A stretch of 64,000 nucleotides of DNA from Dryocola boscaweniae (GTDB taxonomy: Bacteria; Pseudomonadota; Gammaproteobacteria; Enterobacterales; Enterobacteriaceae): positions 186,001-250,000 of the forward strand of contig NZ_JALHAP010000076.1 of the NCBI RefSeq assembly GCF_025215095.1. The letters are read 5' to 3'. Position numbers and translations under genes: made by a program. This document shows positions 9,485 through 18,364 of the stretch, piece by piece. Below the pieces are notes generated by a model, which made no database searches, had not been told where the DNA came from, and saw only the letters and a program-made list of their open reading frames with translations. The first letter of the stretch is position 1; each line of letters begins with the position of its first letter.

Positions 9485-9970
9485 GGGTATGCTTCCTCTG
9501 TACGTATCATTTCGATGCTTGCGCATAATGACGACAAAGTTATCACACCAATTTACAGAGGCCGAGTTGATTTTTGGGGCGCTCATCACAAAAACCACAC
9601 AATCGTTGTTAATACTCTGTTTAAAAAAGCCTATAAGCCCGCGTCATTACTGGCCTCAAAGCCGCTTCCCTTCTGGAGAGAGCTGAAAAACGCTTTTGTG
9701 ATGTCACTCAACTTTTAAAGATGTATGACAAGTTATCTTGCCCCCGTCGCAATATCTCTGATTACGGATAGCTTCAACCGCTGGCATGACAATCAGCGCC
9801 TGACGGTACGGACACCGGATTTGCCGAAGGCACTTTTTTAAATGGCAAGATACGGGTCTTACCGGGTAATACCTCCCGGCATGCACCCCACTAATAACTA
9901 ACGCTCAGGCAAAGCCTGACACGTACGGCCATGTTTGCGTGGTTGTTTATAAGACGGGATGAGGTTAGAA
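9485..9970. other. divergent uxaCA-exuT regulatory region
   Basis: This 486-bp gap separates the divergent uxaCA operon and exuT, both repressed by ExuR in E. coli. I see no gene in it. It contains a CRP-like site (9697-9712), a short hairpin TCAGGC-AAA-GCCTGA (9905-9919), and AT-rich stretches near 9590-9650. I could not pick an ExuR operator with confidence. Confidence 0.6.
9697..9712. promoter_or_regulatory. candidate CRP site in the uxaC-exuT gap
   Basis: TGTGA-N6-TCAAC matches eight of the ten key CRP positions. Uronate genes of enterics respond to CRP, so the position is plausible. One match of this quality can occur by chance. Confidence 0.3.
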
Positions 9971-11272
9971 ATGCGAAAGATCAAAGGCTTGCGCTGGTAC
10001 ATGATTGCGCTCGTAACAATGGGCACCGTGTTGGGCTATCTTACTCGTAATACCGTGGCGGCTGCCGCACCGACGCTGATGCAGGAACTGCATATTTCCA
10101 CTCAGCAATATTCTTATATTATCGCGGCCTATTCGGCCTGCTATACCATTATGCAGCCTGTCGCAGGCTATGTGCTTGATATTCTGGGTACAAAAATCGG
10201 TTATGCCTTCTTCGCTATTGCCTGGGCCGTTTTCTGTGGCGCAACGGCGCTGGCGGGAAGCTGGGGCGGCCTGGCTGTGGCGCGAGGCGCGGTGGGCGCG
10301 GCAGAAGCAGCGATGATCCCGGCTGGCCTGAAGGCCAGTAGCGAATGGTTCCCGGCAAAAGAGCGTTCCATTGCGGTAGGCTATTTTAACGTGGGTTCCT
10401 CTATCGGCGCGATGATTGCTCCGCCGCTGGTGGTCTGGGCAATTCTGATGCATAGCTGGCAGATGGCCTTTGTGATTTCTGGCGTGCTGAGCTTTGCCTG
10501 GGCTATGGCCTGGCTGTTTCTGTATAAGCATCCTCGCGATCAGAAGAAATTAACCGAAGAAGAACGCGAATACATCATTGGCGGCCAGGAAGCGCATCAC
10601 CAGGTCAACAACAGCAAAAAAATGTCGGCTTTGCAGATCGTGAAGAACCGTCAGTTCTGGGGCATCGCCCTGCCGCGTTTCCTGGCAGAGCCAGCCTGGG
10701 GCACGTTCAACGCCTGGATCCCGCTGTTTATGTTTAAAGTCTATGGCTTCGACTTAAAACACATTGCGATGTTTGCCTGGATGCCGATGCTGTTTGCCGA
10801 CCTTGGCTGTATTCTCGGCGGTTATCTTCCTCCCCTGTTCCAGCGCTGGTTCGGCGTGAATCTGATTGTTTCGCGCAAAATGGTTGTGACCATGGGCGCG
10901 GTATTGATGATTGGCCCCGGGACTATCGGTCTGTTCACAAGTCCTTATGCGGCGATTGCCCTGCTGTGCGTCGGCGGCTTCGCTCACCAGGCTCTTTCTG
11001 GCGCGCTGATTACGCTTTCTTCTGACGTATTCGGCCGTAACGAAGTCGCTACCGCTAACGGCCTGACGGGTATGGCGGCCTGGACGGCGAGCACCCTGTT
11101 TGCTTTGGTTGTGGGCGCGTTGGCTGATACCCTCGGCTTTAGCCCTCTGTTCGCAGCCCTGGCCGTGTTCGATCTGCTCGGCGCCGTCGTTATCTGGACC
11201 GTGCTGAAAAACCAACCGATTAGCGAACTGAAAACGACGTCGAAAACCGGTCCGGCAGTGACACAACCCTAG
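9971..11272 (+). CDS. exuT: hexuronate MFS transporter ExuT
   Basis: This is a major facilitator with 12 hydrophobic segments and the anion:cation symporter subfamily layout. It imports galacturonate and glucuronate with protons. The sequence (GYLTRNTVAAAAPTLMQELH, AVARGAVGAAEAAMIPAGLK) is near-identical to E. coli ExuT. The start at 9971 (MRKIKGLRWYMIAL) is preferred over an in-frame ATG at 9959 because it aligns with the E. coli N-terminus and follows GAGG at a normal distance; it gives 433 residues. A strong intrinsic terminator follows at 11291, and exuR comes next. Confidence 0.95.
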   Translation: MRKIKGLRWYMIALVTMGTVLGYLTRNTVAAAAPTLMQELHISTQQYSYIIAAYSACYTIMQPVAGYVLDILGTKIGYAFFAIAWAVFCGATALAGSWGGLAVARGAVGAAEAAMIPAGLKASSEWFPAKERSIAVGYFNVGSSIGAMIAPPLVVWAILMHSWQMAFVISGVLSFAWAMAWLFLYKHPRDQKKLTEEEREYIIGGQEAHHQVNNSKKMSALQIVKNRQFWGIALPRFLAEPAWGTFNAWIPLFMFKVYGFDLKHIAMFAWMPMLFADLGCILGGYLPPLFQRWFGVNLIVSRKMVVTMGAVLMIGPGTIGLFTSPYAAIALLCVGGFAHQALSGALITLSSDVFGRNEVATANGLTGMAAWTASTLFALVVGALADTLGFSPLFAALAVFDLLGAVVIWTVLKNQPISELKTTSKTGPAVTQP

Positions 11273-11290
11273 CTCCTTCTTTTCTTAATT

Positions 11291-11313
11291 AAGCCGCCTT
11301 AATGGCGGCTTTT
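11291..11313 (+). terminator. intrinsic terminator after exuT
   Basis: AAGCCGCC and GGCGGCTT form a perfect eight-pair stem around TTAAT, followed by a T run. Confidence 0.88.
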
Positions 11314-11404
11314 CCCTTTGTGAACCTCTCTGCGTTGTGGAGAGAAGTTGCGAAAAGTGGTATAACAAATCAAGTTACCCTCGCCGTATCTCCCGGAGTC
11401 ACAT

Positions 11405-12181
11405 ATGGAAGTCATGGAACCTCGTCGCCTTTATCAACAGTTGGCCGCTGAGCTAAAACATCGCATTGAAAATAGCGTGTATCAGGTTGGCGAAAAGCTT
11501 CCGGCAGAGCGCTTTATTGCTGAAGAGAAAAACGTCAGCCGCACCGTGGTGCGCGAAGCGATTATTATGCTTGAGGTGGAAGGCTATGTAGAGGTGCGCA
11601 AGGGCTCCGGCATCCATGTTATTTCCAGCCAGGCAAAACACACCAATATTCCCGACGAGCGCTTTGAATTCGCAAGCTTTGGGCCGTTTGAACTGCTGCA
11701 GGCGCGTCAGCTTATTGAGAGCAATATTGCCGAATTCGCGGCCACTCAGGTCACGAAGCAGGATATTGTGAAACTGATGGAAATACAGGAAATGGCGCGC
11801 AATGAACAAAGTTTCCGTGATTCAGAATGGGATCTCAATTTCCATATTCAGGTAGCCCTTGCGACGCAGAACGGCGCGCTGGCGGCTATCGTTGAGCAAA
11901 TGTGGAGTCAGCGCATTCACAACCCGTACTGGAAAAAACTCCACGAGCATATCGATTTGCGCACGGTGGACAACTGGTGTGAAGATCACGATAACATCCT
12001 TAAGGCCCTGATTCGTAAAGATCCGCATGCGGCCAAACTCGCTATGTGGCAGCACCTGGAGAATACAAAGCAGATGCTGTTTAACGCCACCAGCGATGAT
12101 TTTGAATTTAACGCTGACCGCTATCTGTTTGCGGAAAATCCCGTCGTTCATCTTGATACCGCGGCAAACGGTCAAAAATAG
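11405..12181 (+). CDS. exuR: GntR-family repressor of hexuronate genes
   Basis: The 258-residue protein has the ExuR length. The N-terminal winged helix (residues about 8-75, [20 protein letters not shown], then [20 protein letters not shown]) is the GntR DNA-binding domain, and the C-terminal part is an FCD ligand-binding domain (EHDNI-type helices, [24 protein letters not shown]). ExuR represses exuT, uxaCA and related genes until galacturonate or glucuronate derivatives bind. It has its own promoter region after the exuT terminator. The ATG at 11405 aligns with the E. coli start. Confidence 0.94.
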   Translation: MEVMEPRRLYQQLAAELKHRIENSVYQVGEKLPAERFIAEEKNVSRTVVREAIIMLEVEGYVEVRKGSGIHVISSQAKHTNIPDERFEFASFGPFELLQARQLIESNIAEFAATQVTKQDIVKLMEIQEMARNEQSFRDSEWDLNFHIQVALATQNGALAAIVEQMWSQRIHNPYWKKLHEHIDLRTVDNWCEDHDNILKALIRKDPHAAKLAMWQHLENTKQMLFNATSDDFEFNADRYLFAENPVVHLDTAANGQK

Positions 12182-12515
12182 TCATTTTCACGCGCGGGGG
12201 TAAGCAAACCAACCAATAGTGTCAGCGTTTGTAAATACCCTCGCCAGCCCACCGGCCAGTAAGCAAAATCAATCCTCAACAAAGCACAAATACTGTGACG
12301 CATTACGCGGGGCTTTGTTACAATTAGACGTAATTTCACTGTCGGTAAAGGCTCACTTTTCCTCCACCAGGCTCATCGCATTCACAAGGAGCGGTGGCGA
12401 TACGCTTTCATCAGGCTGTGGGTGCGGACGGCTTAATAAAAATCCTAACAGTGCCGTTAAACTTCTCCGACCCGAATTAAACCGGCGACCTTAATCGATG
12501 TGCCAGGAACACTGA
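12182..12515. other. intergenic region exuR-yqjA
   Basis: This 334-bp gap holds the yqjA promoter region. A plausible -10 (TACAAT) lies near 12318, and an AGGAA ribosome binding site precedes the yqjA ATG. An in-frame reading through 12219-12494 has low-complexity, unfamiliar sequence and no good ribosome binding site, so I do not call it. I see no clear CpxR box. Confidence 0.5.
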
Positions 12516-13178
12516 ATGGAACTTTTGACGCAACTGCTTAACGCTCTCTGGAGCCAGGATTTTGAAACACTCGCCAATCCTGGGATGATTGGCATGCTTT
12601 ATTTTGTATTGTTCATGATTCTCTTTTTGGAAAATGGATTGCTTCCAGCGGCTTTCCTGCCCGGCGATAGCCTTTTAGTGTTAGTTGGCGTGTTGATTGC
12701 TAAAGGCGCCATGGGTTTCCCGCAAACGATAATTTTACTGACCACCGCAGCAAGCCTGGGGTGCTGGCTAAGCTATATTCAGGGGCGCTGGCTTGGAAAC
12801 ACGCGTATCGTGCAGAACTGGCTTTCGCACCTTCCCGCCCATTATCACCAACGCGCGCATAATCTTTTCCATAAGCACGGGCTGTCCGCGCTGCTGATTG
12901 GCAGATTTATCGCTTTTGTTCGTACCCTGCTGCCAACTATTGCCGGTTTGTCGGGTCTGAATAATGCGCGTTTCCAGTTTTTCAACTGGATGAGCGGTCT
13001 GCTGTGGGTATTGATCCTCACCACACTGGGATATTTACTCGGCAAAACGCCAGTGTTCCTGAAGTATGAAGATGCCTTGATGTCCTGCCTGATGCTGCTG
13101 CCCGTTGTGCTGCTGGTGTTTGGCCTGATCGGTTCGTTAATTGTGCTTTGGCGTAAGAAATACGGTAACCGCGGCTAG
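12516..13178 (+). CDS. yqjA: DedA-family inner membrane protein YqjA
   Basis: The 220-residue protein is a DedA/SNARE-associated (VTT) family member, with the characteristic re-entrant motifs [22 protein letters not shown] and [20 protein letters not shown]. YqjA supports pH homeostasis, drug tolerance and membrane lipid recycling in E. coli, and is required for growth at alkaline pH. It is followed ten bases later by mzrA, with which it forms the yqjA-mzrA operon controlled by CpxR in E. coli. Confidence 0.93.
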   Translation: MELLTQLLNALWSQDFETLANPGMIGMLYFVLFMILFLENGLLPAAFLPGDSLLVLVGVLIAKGAMGFPQTIILLTTAASLGCWLSYIQGRWLGNTRIVQNWLSHLPAHYHQRAHNLFHKHGLSALLIGRFIAFVRTLLPTIAGLSGLNNARFQFFNWMSGLLWVLILTTLGYLLGKTPVFLKYEDALMSCLMLLPVVLLVFGLIGSLIVLWRKKYGNRG

Positions 13179-13188
13179 AGGAATAATA

Positions 13189-13566
13189 ATGAAAATAGAA
13201 TTTACGCGTCGCCTGCGGGTGGCGCTGCTGTTCGCAGGCCTTGCTGCAGGGGCGTTGCTGGTATGGTCCGGAATGCAAAGGACAGAATCCACTTTGCAAA
13301 TCCGCGCCAGCCAGCAAGGCATCAGCATGCCTGACGGTTTTTTTGTCTGGCATCACCTGGATGCCAACGGCATCCGGTTTAACAGCATTACCCCGGAAAA
13401 TGACTCGTTATTAATCAAGTTTGATTCCAGCGCGCAAAGCGAAGCCGCCAGGGTCGTGCTTTATAAAACGCTCCCCCACGGCTACGTTATCGCTCAGCAG
13501 GATGACGATAACAGCGCCAGCACCTGGCTGTCGCGCCTGCGCACCCACGGCGATCGCATCGGCTAA
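13189..13566 (+). CDS. mzrA: modulator of EnvZ/OmpR signalling MzrA
   Basis: The 125-residue protein has one N-terminal membrane segment (about residues 12-30, VALLFAGLAAGALLVWSGMQ) and a periplasmic domain, as in MzrA (YqjB, 127 residues). MzrA binds EnvZ and links the Cpx response to OmpR output. The ATG at 13189 follows AGAGGAATAATA and is ten bases after the yqjA stop. A longer TTG-initiated reading overlaps yqjA and is not supported. Confidence 0.92.
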   Translation: MKIEFTRRLRVALLFAGLAAGALLVWSGMQRTESTLQIRASQQGISMPDGFFVWHHLDANGIRFNSITPENDSLLIKFDSSAQSEAARVVLYKTLPHGYVIAQQDDDNSASTWLSRLRTHGDRIG

Positions 13567-13594
13567 TCCCTCTCCAGAATTCTTAATTTGTTAA

Positions 13595-13622
13595 CAGAAA
13601 TTGGGTTTTTACCCAATTTCTG
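13595..13622. repeat. perfect 12-bp inverted repeat between mzrA and yqjC
   Basis: CAGAAATTGGGT and ACCCAATTTCTG are exact reverse complements separated by TTTT. There is no T run after the stem on either strand, so it does not look like a standard terminator. It could be an operator, a processing hairpin, or a stabilising mRNA 3' end. Confidence 0.8.
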
Positions 13623-13736
13623 ACTATGCTTGAGTTTGCATTATCCGCTAAAAATCAGCGTCTTTATCAGAATTACTGGACTATGGGTGTCAGGCTTCGC
13701 AGCTATTACACACATTCACAATGGAAGGTTGAAATC

Positions 13737-14105
13737 ATGAATTACCGTACCGTACTGGCTATTGCTCTGTTGTCACTAACGTCTGCCACGCAAGCTGCAT
13801 CGCTATGCGGCGAGAAAGAGGCGGATATTCAGCGCGAAATCGGCTATGCGGAAAAGCATCATAATCAGCACCGTATCGACGGTCTGAACAAAGCGCTTAA
13901 AGAGTTGCGCGCTAACTGTAGCGACAGCGGCTTGCGTGCTGAGCATCAAAAGAAAATCAACAAACAAAAAGAAGAGATCGCCGAACGTAAAGCGGACCTT
14001 CAGGAAGCACGCCAGAAAGGCAATGCGGACAAAATTACCAAGCGGGAACAAAAGCTATCTGAAGCAGAACACGAGCTGAAAACGTTAGAAGCGCGTGATT
14101 ACTAA
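13737..14105 (+). CDS. yqjC: periplasmic DUF1090 protein YqjC
   Basis: The 122-residue protein begins with a signal peptide (MNYRTVLAIALLSLTSATQAAS, cleavage expected after QAA), followed by a highly charged coiled-coil-like body rich in Lys, Glu and Gln (EHQKKINKQKEEIAERKADL). It matches the DUF1090 family. The start at 13737 is chosen for the signal peptide and an AAGGTTG ribosome binding site; a 37-residue in-frame extension has no such features. Function is unknown. It begins the yqjCDEK cluster. Confidence 0.9.
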   Translation: MNYRTVLAIALLSLTSATQAASLCGEKEADIQREIGYAEKHHNQHRIDGLNKALKELRANCSDSGLRAEHQKKINKQKEEIAERKADLQEARQKGNADKITKREQKLSEAEHELKTLEARDY

Positions 14106-14143
14106 GGCTTAAGGATTATCCTCAAACACCTGGAGAGAGAACT

Positions 14144-14449
14144 ATGTCAAAAGATACTACATCAGAACATTTGCGCGCTGAGTTGAAATCCCTGGCAGAT
14201 ACCCTTGAAGAGGTGCTGAGCGCATCGACGGATAAATCAAAATCCGAGCTGGAAAAACTGCGCGGCAAGGCGGAAAAAGCGCTTAAAGAAAGCCGCAATC
14301 GCCTCGGCGAAACCGGCGATGTGCTCGCCAAACAAACGCGTGAAGCCGCGGCTAAAGCAGATGATTATGTGCGTGAAAATCCATGGACCGGCGTTGGAAT
14401 TGGTGCGGCGATTGGCGTCGTGCTGGGCGTTCTGCTGACGCGTCGCTGA
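14144..14449 (+). CDS. yqjD: ElaB/YqjD-family ribosome-associated membrane protein
   Basis: The 101-residue protein has a charged helical N-terminal region and a single C-terminal membrane segment (VGIGAAIGVVLGVLLTRR), the layout of the ElaB/YqjD/DUF883 family. The motif DDYVRENPWTGVGIGAA before the membrane anchor is the family signature. In E. coli, YqjD tethers stationary-phase ribosomes to the inner membrane and is controlled by RpoS. GAGAGA precedes the ATG. yqjE starts two bases after its stop. Confidence 0.93.
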   Translation: MSKDTTSEHLRAELKSLADTLEEVLSASTDKSKSELEKLRGKAEKALKESRNRLGETGDVLAKQTREAAAKADDYVRENPWTGVGIGAAIGVVLGVLLTRR

Positions 14450-14451
14450 TT

Positions 14452-14850
14452 ATGGCTGATTCCCGTCAAACTCAGGGGCCGGGTAAAGGGGTCCTCGGTA
14501 TCGGCCAGCGCCTGGTCACCATCATTGTTGGCATGGTGGAAACCCGGGTGCGTCTCGCGGTAGTTGAGCTGGAAGAAGAGAAAGCTCATATCGTTCAGCT
14601 ACTGCTTATGCTTGGGTTAACCATGCTTTTTGCGGCTTTCGGGCTCATGAGCCTGATGGTATTGGTTATCTGGGCAGTCGATCCGCAATATCGTCTTAAC
14701 GCGATGATTGCCACAACGGTTGTGCTGCTGGCGCTTGCGCTGATTGGCGGTCTGTGGACGCTCCATAAATCCCGCCAGTCAACCCTACTGCGCCATACGC
14801 GTCGCGAACTGGAAAACGACCGTGAGCTGCTGGAGGAAGACAAGTCATGA
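14452..14850 (+). CDS. yqjE: inner membrane phage-holin-family protein YqjE
   Basis: This 132-residue protein has two hydrophobic segments in its middle (LLLMLGLTMLFAAFGLMSLMVLVIWAV and ATTVVLLALALIGGLWTL) and matches YqjE (DUF1469, holin superfamily III-like). The start MADSRQTQGPGKGVLGIGQR at 14452 fits E. coli and lies two bases from the yqjD stop, suggesting translational coupling. Function is unknown; co-expression with yqjD and yqjK suggests a shared envelope role. Confidence 0.92.
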   Translation: MADSRQTQGPGKGVLGIGQRLVTIIVGMVETRVRLAVVELEEEKAHIVQLLLMLGLTMLFAAFGLMSLMVLVIWAVDPQYRLNAMIATTVVLLALALIGGLWTLHKSRQSTLLRHTRRELENDRELLEEDKS

Positions 14851-15137
14851 GCGACCGCGAACGCGACAAGCGTAAAGCGTTATTACTGAGCCGCATCCAG
14901 CAGCAACGGCTGGATTTAAGCGCAGGAAAACGTGACTGGCTGGAAGCGACAGGTGCTTATGACCGCGGCTGGCATACGCTGATAAGCCTGCGCAGCTACG
15001 CATTAGTTGCAAGCAGCGTGATGGCAATCTGGACCGTTCGTCACCCCAGTTTCTTAATGCGTTGGGCCAAGCGTGGTTTTGGCGCCTGGAGCGCGTGGCG
15101 GCTGCTCCGTAGCACCATCGCGCAACAAACGCGCTAA
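14847..15137 (+). CDS. yqjK: YqjK family protein
   Basis: The 96-residue protein is close to E. coli YqjK (99 residues). Its start overlaps the yqjE stop (ATGA). It has a basic N-terminal region (MSDRERDKRKALLLSRIQQQ), one central hydrophobic stretch (LRSYALVASSVMAIWTV) and a basic tail. Function is unknown. A strong terminator follows four bases after the stop, ending the yqjCDEK cluster. Confidence 0.9.
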   Translation: MSDRERDKRKALLLSRIQQQRLDLSAGKRDWLEATGAYDRGWHTLISLRSYALVASSVMAIWTVRHPSFLMRWAKRGFGAWSAWRLLRSTIAQQTR

Positions 15138-15140
15138 ATA

Positions 15141-15170
15141 AAATGCCGTCCTTCGGGACGGCATTTTTTT
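15141..15170 (+). terminator. intrinsic terminator after yqjK
   Basis: AATGCCGTCC and GGACGGCATT form a ten-pair stem closed by a TTCG tetraloop and followed by seven T. Confidence 0.95.
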
Positions 15171-15348
15171 GCCTGGCAAATTTAGCTCAATATATTTGAT
15201 GAAGTTTGACAGTATTCCTTGCTAACAATCCTCTTTCGTCAAGCCTATTATCCCCTCCAACGAAAGCAAACACCGGTAACTACCGGAAATTGCACAAACA
15301 TTAATCCCCGGGCCGATAGAACCCAAATAAAAATCGTTGGAGAGTAAA

Positions 15349-15741
15349 ATGAAAAAATTAGATGATGCTGGCGTATTGTTAGCACGTATCCTGATGCCGG
15401 TCCTGTTCATCGTCGCAGGCTGGGGCAAAATTACGGGCTACGCCGGTACTCAGCAATACATGGAGGCAATGGGCGTTCCGGGCTTCCTGCTGCCGCTGAC
15501 TATTTTGCTGGAGTTCGGCGGCGGTCTGGCGATTCTGTTTGGTTTCCTGACTCGCACAACCGCAATTATTACTGCGGTGTTTACTCTGCTAACGGCTTTC
15601 CTGTTCCACAGTGATTTTGCGCAGGGTCCAAACTCCATTATGTTCATGAAGAACTTCACTATCGCGGGCGGCTACCTGCTGCTGGCAATCTTCGGGCCTG
15701 GCGCATACAGCCTCGACCGGGCGCTGAATAAAAAGTGGTAA
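15349..15741 (+). CDS. yqjF: DoxX-family membrane protein YqjF
   Basis: The 130-residue protein has four hydrophobic segments and the DoxX-family signature LARILMPVLFIVAGWGKITGY. The length equals E. coli YqjF, which has been reported to respond to nitroaromatic compounds such as 2,4-dinitrotoluene through YhaJ. That regulator (yhaJ) is also in this window, at 17368. The ATG at 15349 follows GGAGAG by a normal distance; a TTG codon twelve bases upstream is not needed. A 211-bp region before it holds the promoter, and a terminator follows. Confidence 0.93.
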   Translation: MKKLDDAGVLLARILMPVLFIVAGWGKITGYAGTQQYMEAMGVPGFLLPLTILLEFGGGLAILFGFLTRTTAIITAVFTLLTAFLFHSDFAQGPNSIMFMKNFTIAGGYLLLAIFGPGAYSLDRALNKKW

Positions 15742-15763
15742 CGGTTCTATACTGAACACATGA

Positions 15764-15791
15764 TAAGCGAAGGTTATGCCTTCGCTTTTTT
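15764..15791 (+). terminator. intrinsic terminator after yqjF
   Basis: AAGCGAAGG and CCTTCGCTT pair around TTATG, followed by a T run into 15791. Confidence 0.85.
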
Positions 15792-15829
15792 GTTTATAGT
15801 TTTCTTTGCGTAACAAATGGGAGAGAAGC

Positions 15830-16822
15830 ATGGGACAGCTAATCGATGGCGTCTGGCACGATACCTGGTATGACACCAAATCCACCGGCGGGCGCTTTAA
15901 ACGTTCTGAATCCGCCTTTCGCAACTGGCTGACCGCGGATGGCGAACCGGGTCCGACGGGCAAAGGCGGTTTTGCGGCCGAGAAGGATCGTTATCACCTT
16001 TATGTTTCCCTCGCCTGCCCGTGGGCGCACCGCACGCTGATTATGCGCGCGCTAAAAGGGCTGGAATCTTTCATCTCCATTTCTGTTGTTAACCCTTTGA
16101 TGTTGCAGGATGGCTGGACATTCGATGATGATTTCCCGGATGCCACCGGCGACGGGCTTTATCAGCACGAATATCTCTACCAGCTTTATCTGCAGGCCGA
16201 TCCTGACTATACCGGCCGCGTGACCGTTCCCGTGCTGTGGGATAAAAAAACGCAGACCATCGTCAGCAATGAGTCGGCGGAAATCATTCGCATGCTCAAT
16301 ACGGCTTTCGATGCGCAGGGGGCTCGTGCCGGGGACTATTACCCGCAAGAATTGCGCGACAAGATTGACGAGCTGAATAGCTGGATTTATGACACGGTAA
16401 ACAACGGCGTGTATAAAACTGGGTTTGCCACGACGCAGGAAGCCTACGACGAAGCCGTGGGGAAAGTGTTTGTGTCGCTGGCGCGCCTGGAGCAGATCCT
16501 CGATAAGCATCGTTACCTCACCGGCGACCGCCTGACAGAAGCGGACATTCGGCTGTGGACCACGCTTCTGCGCTTCGATCCGGTTTATGTTACGCACTTT
16601 AAGTGCGACAAACATCGGATTAGCGATTACCCGAACCTGTACGGTTTCCTGCGGGATATTTACCAGATGCCCGGCGTGGCGGAGACCGTCAGCCTGCCAC
16701 ATATCCGTAACCACTATTATCGCAGCCACAAAAACATCAACCCAACCGGGATCATCTCCATCGGACCCGATCAGGATCTTGATGAGCCGCATGGCCGCGA
16801 CGAGCGGTTTGAAAGGCGCTGA
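15830..16822 (+). CDS. yqjG: glutathionyl-hydroquinone reductase YqjG
   Basis: The 330-residue protein is a xi-class glutathione transferase. The catalytic cysteine is C63 in the CPWAHR motif (SLACPWAHRTLIMR). An N-terminal thioredoxin-like domain is followed by an all-helical C-terminal domain (EADIRLWTTLLRFDPVYVTHFKCDKH). The enzyme removes glutathione from glutathionyl-hydroquinones. The start MGQLIDGVWHDTWYDTKSTG at 15830 matches the family and follows GGGAGAGAAGC; upstream in-frame codons overlap the leader. It is next to yqjF, which fits a shared role in aromatic compound stress. Confidence 0.95.
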   Translation: MGQLIDGVWHDTWYDTKSTGGRFKRSESAFRNWLTADGEPGPTGKGGFAAEKDRYHLYVSLACPWAHRTLIMRALKGLESFISISVVNPLMLQDGWTFDDDFPDATGDGLYQHEYLYQLYLQADPDYTGRVTVPVLWDKKTQTIVSNESAEIIRMLNTAFDAQGARAGDYYPQELRDKIDELNSWIYDTVNNGVYKTGFATTQEAYDEAVGKVFVSLARLEQILDKHRYLTGDRLTEADIRLWTTLLRFDPVYVTHFKCDKHRISDYPNLYGFLRDIYQMPGVAETVSLPHIRNHYYRSHKNINPTGIISIGPDQDLDEPHGRDERFERR

Positions 16823-16927
16823 TGATATTCATCCTGCTGAGGTTTTACGTCTCTTCCATTCACGGCTATTCTTGAAAGAGATCGCTTAGAGATCAAATGA
16901 TTGACGTTTAATCAAGGCAGGCCATAT

Positions 16928-17311
16928 ATGGATTGGTATATCAAAGCATTAAGAAATTATATTGGTTTTGGCGGACGAGCGCGCCGCAAGGAATACTGGA
17001 TGTTCATCCTCGTCAATCTGATACTGACCGGGGTATTGAGCATTCTGGACAAGATGTCAGGGCTGAGGATCGCAGAAGATGAAGGTGCGTTAACGACGAT
17101 TTACGGCGTGCTGATTTTCCTGCCTTACTGGGCCGTTCAGTTCCGTCGCCTGCATGATACCGACCGCTCTGCGTGGTGGCTGTTGTTGTTGCTGATCCCG
17201 GTTGTCGGCTGGCTGATCGTTCTGGCGTTTAACTGCCAGAACGGTACGCCGGGTGAAAATAAGTTCGGCTCCGATCCTAAGATGCTGGATGCTACGTTAG
17301 TTAGCGAGTAG
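16928..17311 (+). CDS. yhaH: DUF805 inner membrane protein YhaH
   Basis: The 127-residue protein belongs to the DUF805 family, with about three hydrophobic segments and the signature YIGFGGRARRKEYWMFILVN and FRRLHDTDRSAWWLLLLLIPVVG. It matches E. coli YhaH (121 residues). The start MDWYIKALRNY at 16928 is preferred to an upstream GTG/TTG-type start. Function is unknown, though YhaJ controls yhaH in some strains. A hairpin without a clear T run separates it from the convergent yhaJ. Confidence 0.9.
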   Translation: MDWYIKALRNYIGFGGRARRKEYWMFILVNLILTGVLSILDKMSGLRIAEDEGALTTIYGVLIFLPYWAVQFRRLHDTDRSAWWLLLLLIPVVGWLIVLAFNCQNGTPGENKFGSDPKMLDATLVSE

Positions 17312-17337
17312 CGCTTAATTATTTACTTTCTTATCCA

Positions 17338-17363
17338 GGCCCTCTTCTTTCCGGGAGAGGGCC
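17338..17363. terminator. possible bidirectional hairpin between yhaH and yhaJ
   Basis: GGCCCTCT and AGAGGGCC form a perfect eight-pair stem between two convergent genes. The T run is weak on both strands, so termination is uncertain. Confidence 0.45.
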
Positions 17364-17367
17364 AAAA

Positions 17368-18258
17368 TTATTTCAGCAACTTCGGTATTTCACGCAGACA
17401 CCAGGCCTTCGCTTCGCCCATGCTGTCGCGTCGCCACGCCATGATTATGTCAATTTCATTGGTATATTCCGGGCTTACCACACGCAGTCGCCCTTCGGCT
17501 ATGTCCTGCTCCACCAGCGGATACGGCATGGTTGCTACTCCCAGCCCGGCCAACAATGCCTGACGTTTATCTTCAATGCTGCTGACGGTAAGGCGCGGCT
17601 GTTTATCCAGCAATTGCACTGTTAATACCGGGCGTTCACGTGCGGTATCCGCCACCGCAATGCCGCGATATTTCACGCGCGTCACTTCTGACAGCGGCTC
17701 CGGTTCGCTATGAATAGGATGACCGGGCGCGGCGACGTAAACATTCATCACCGTGTAGAGCTTGCGTGAATTAATCTCTGATGACGAACGGAAGTGCATA
17801 TCCGGCGCAATCACGATATCCGCCCGGCCCTGCTCAAGGCGTTCCCATGCCCCGGCCAGCACTTCGGTGATGACAGAAAGTTGGGTATCGGCTTTATCTA
17901 CCAGTTTATCAATCAGCGGGAACAGACGGCTCGTGGGCACCAGCGCTTCGGTGACGATAGTAAGATGAGTTTCCCAGCCGCGCGCCAGCGCTTCGGCATC
18001 GGTAGTTAGCTTGTCTGCCGCTTCGAGCAACACGCGCCCGCGCTCAAGCAGCATGCGCCCGACATTGGTGAATTTTGTGCGATGGCCCGAGCGGTCAAAC
18101 AACACGACATCCAGTTCTTCTTCTAATTTTTGCATGGTGTAGCTTAACGCTGAAGGCACTCGCCCCAGCTCATCCGCCGCTGCGGCAAAGCTGCCGCGCC
18201 GGTCGATTGCGTCCATGACTCTTAACGCCTCAAGCGTCAATGCTCTCTCTTTAGCCAT
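17368..18258 (-). CDS. yhaJ: LysR-family transcriptional regulator YhaJ
   Basis: The 296-residue protein has an N-terminal winged-helix domain (LTLEALRVMDAIDRRGSFAAAADELGRVPSALSYTMQKLEEEL, about residues 7-50) and a C-terminal periplasmic-binding-fold effector domain. It is highly similar to E. coli YhaJ, which activates yqjF, yhaH and related genes, and in pathogenic E. coli influences type 3 secretion. It is divergent from yhaK; LysR regulators often bind the gap with such a neighbour and control it. Confidence 0.94.
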   Translation of the reverse strand: MAKERALTLEALRVMDAIDRRGSFAAAADELGRVPSALSYTMQKLEEELDVVLFDRSGHRTKFTNVGRMLLERGRVLLEAADKLTTDAEALARGWETHLTIVTEALVPTSRLFPLIDKLVDKADTQLSVITEVLAGAWERLEQGRADIVIAPDMHFRSSSEINSRKLYTVMNVYVAAPGHPIHSEPEPLSEVTRVKYRGIAVADTARERPVLTVQLLDKQPRLTVSSIEDKRQALLAGLGVATMPYPLVEQDIAEGRLRVVSPEYTNEIDIIMAWRRDSMGEAKAWCLREIPKLLK

Positions 18259-18364
18259 CTCGTTCTCATTCAGGAAATTTGAACATACCGAGCAGATTAA
18301 CTGGCTAACAATGCAGCGTCCAGGCCTTTACCATGGGTTGAGTGTAAAAAGAGGTCAAGAAATT

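Noticed and set aside
12219-12494. 91-codon frame before yqjA
   Set aside because: No ribosome binding site, low-complexity Ser-rich sequence, lies over the yqjA promoter region; no homolog recognised.
16052-16792. 246-codon frame opposite yqjG
   Set aside because: Antisense to a well-conserved enzyme; no motif or start signal.
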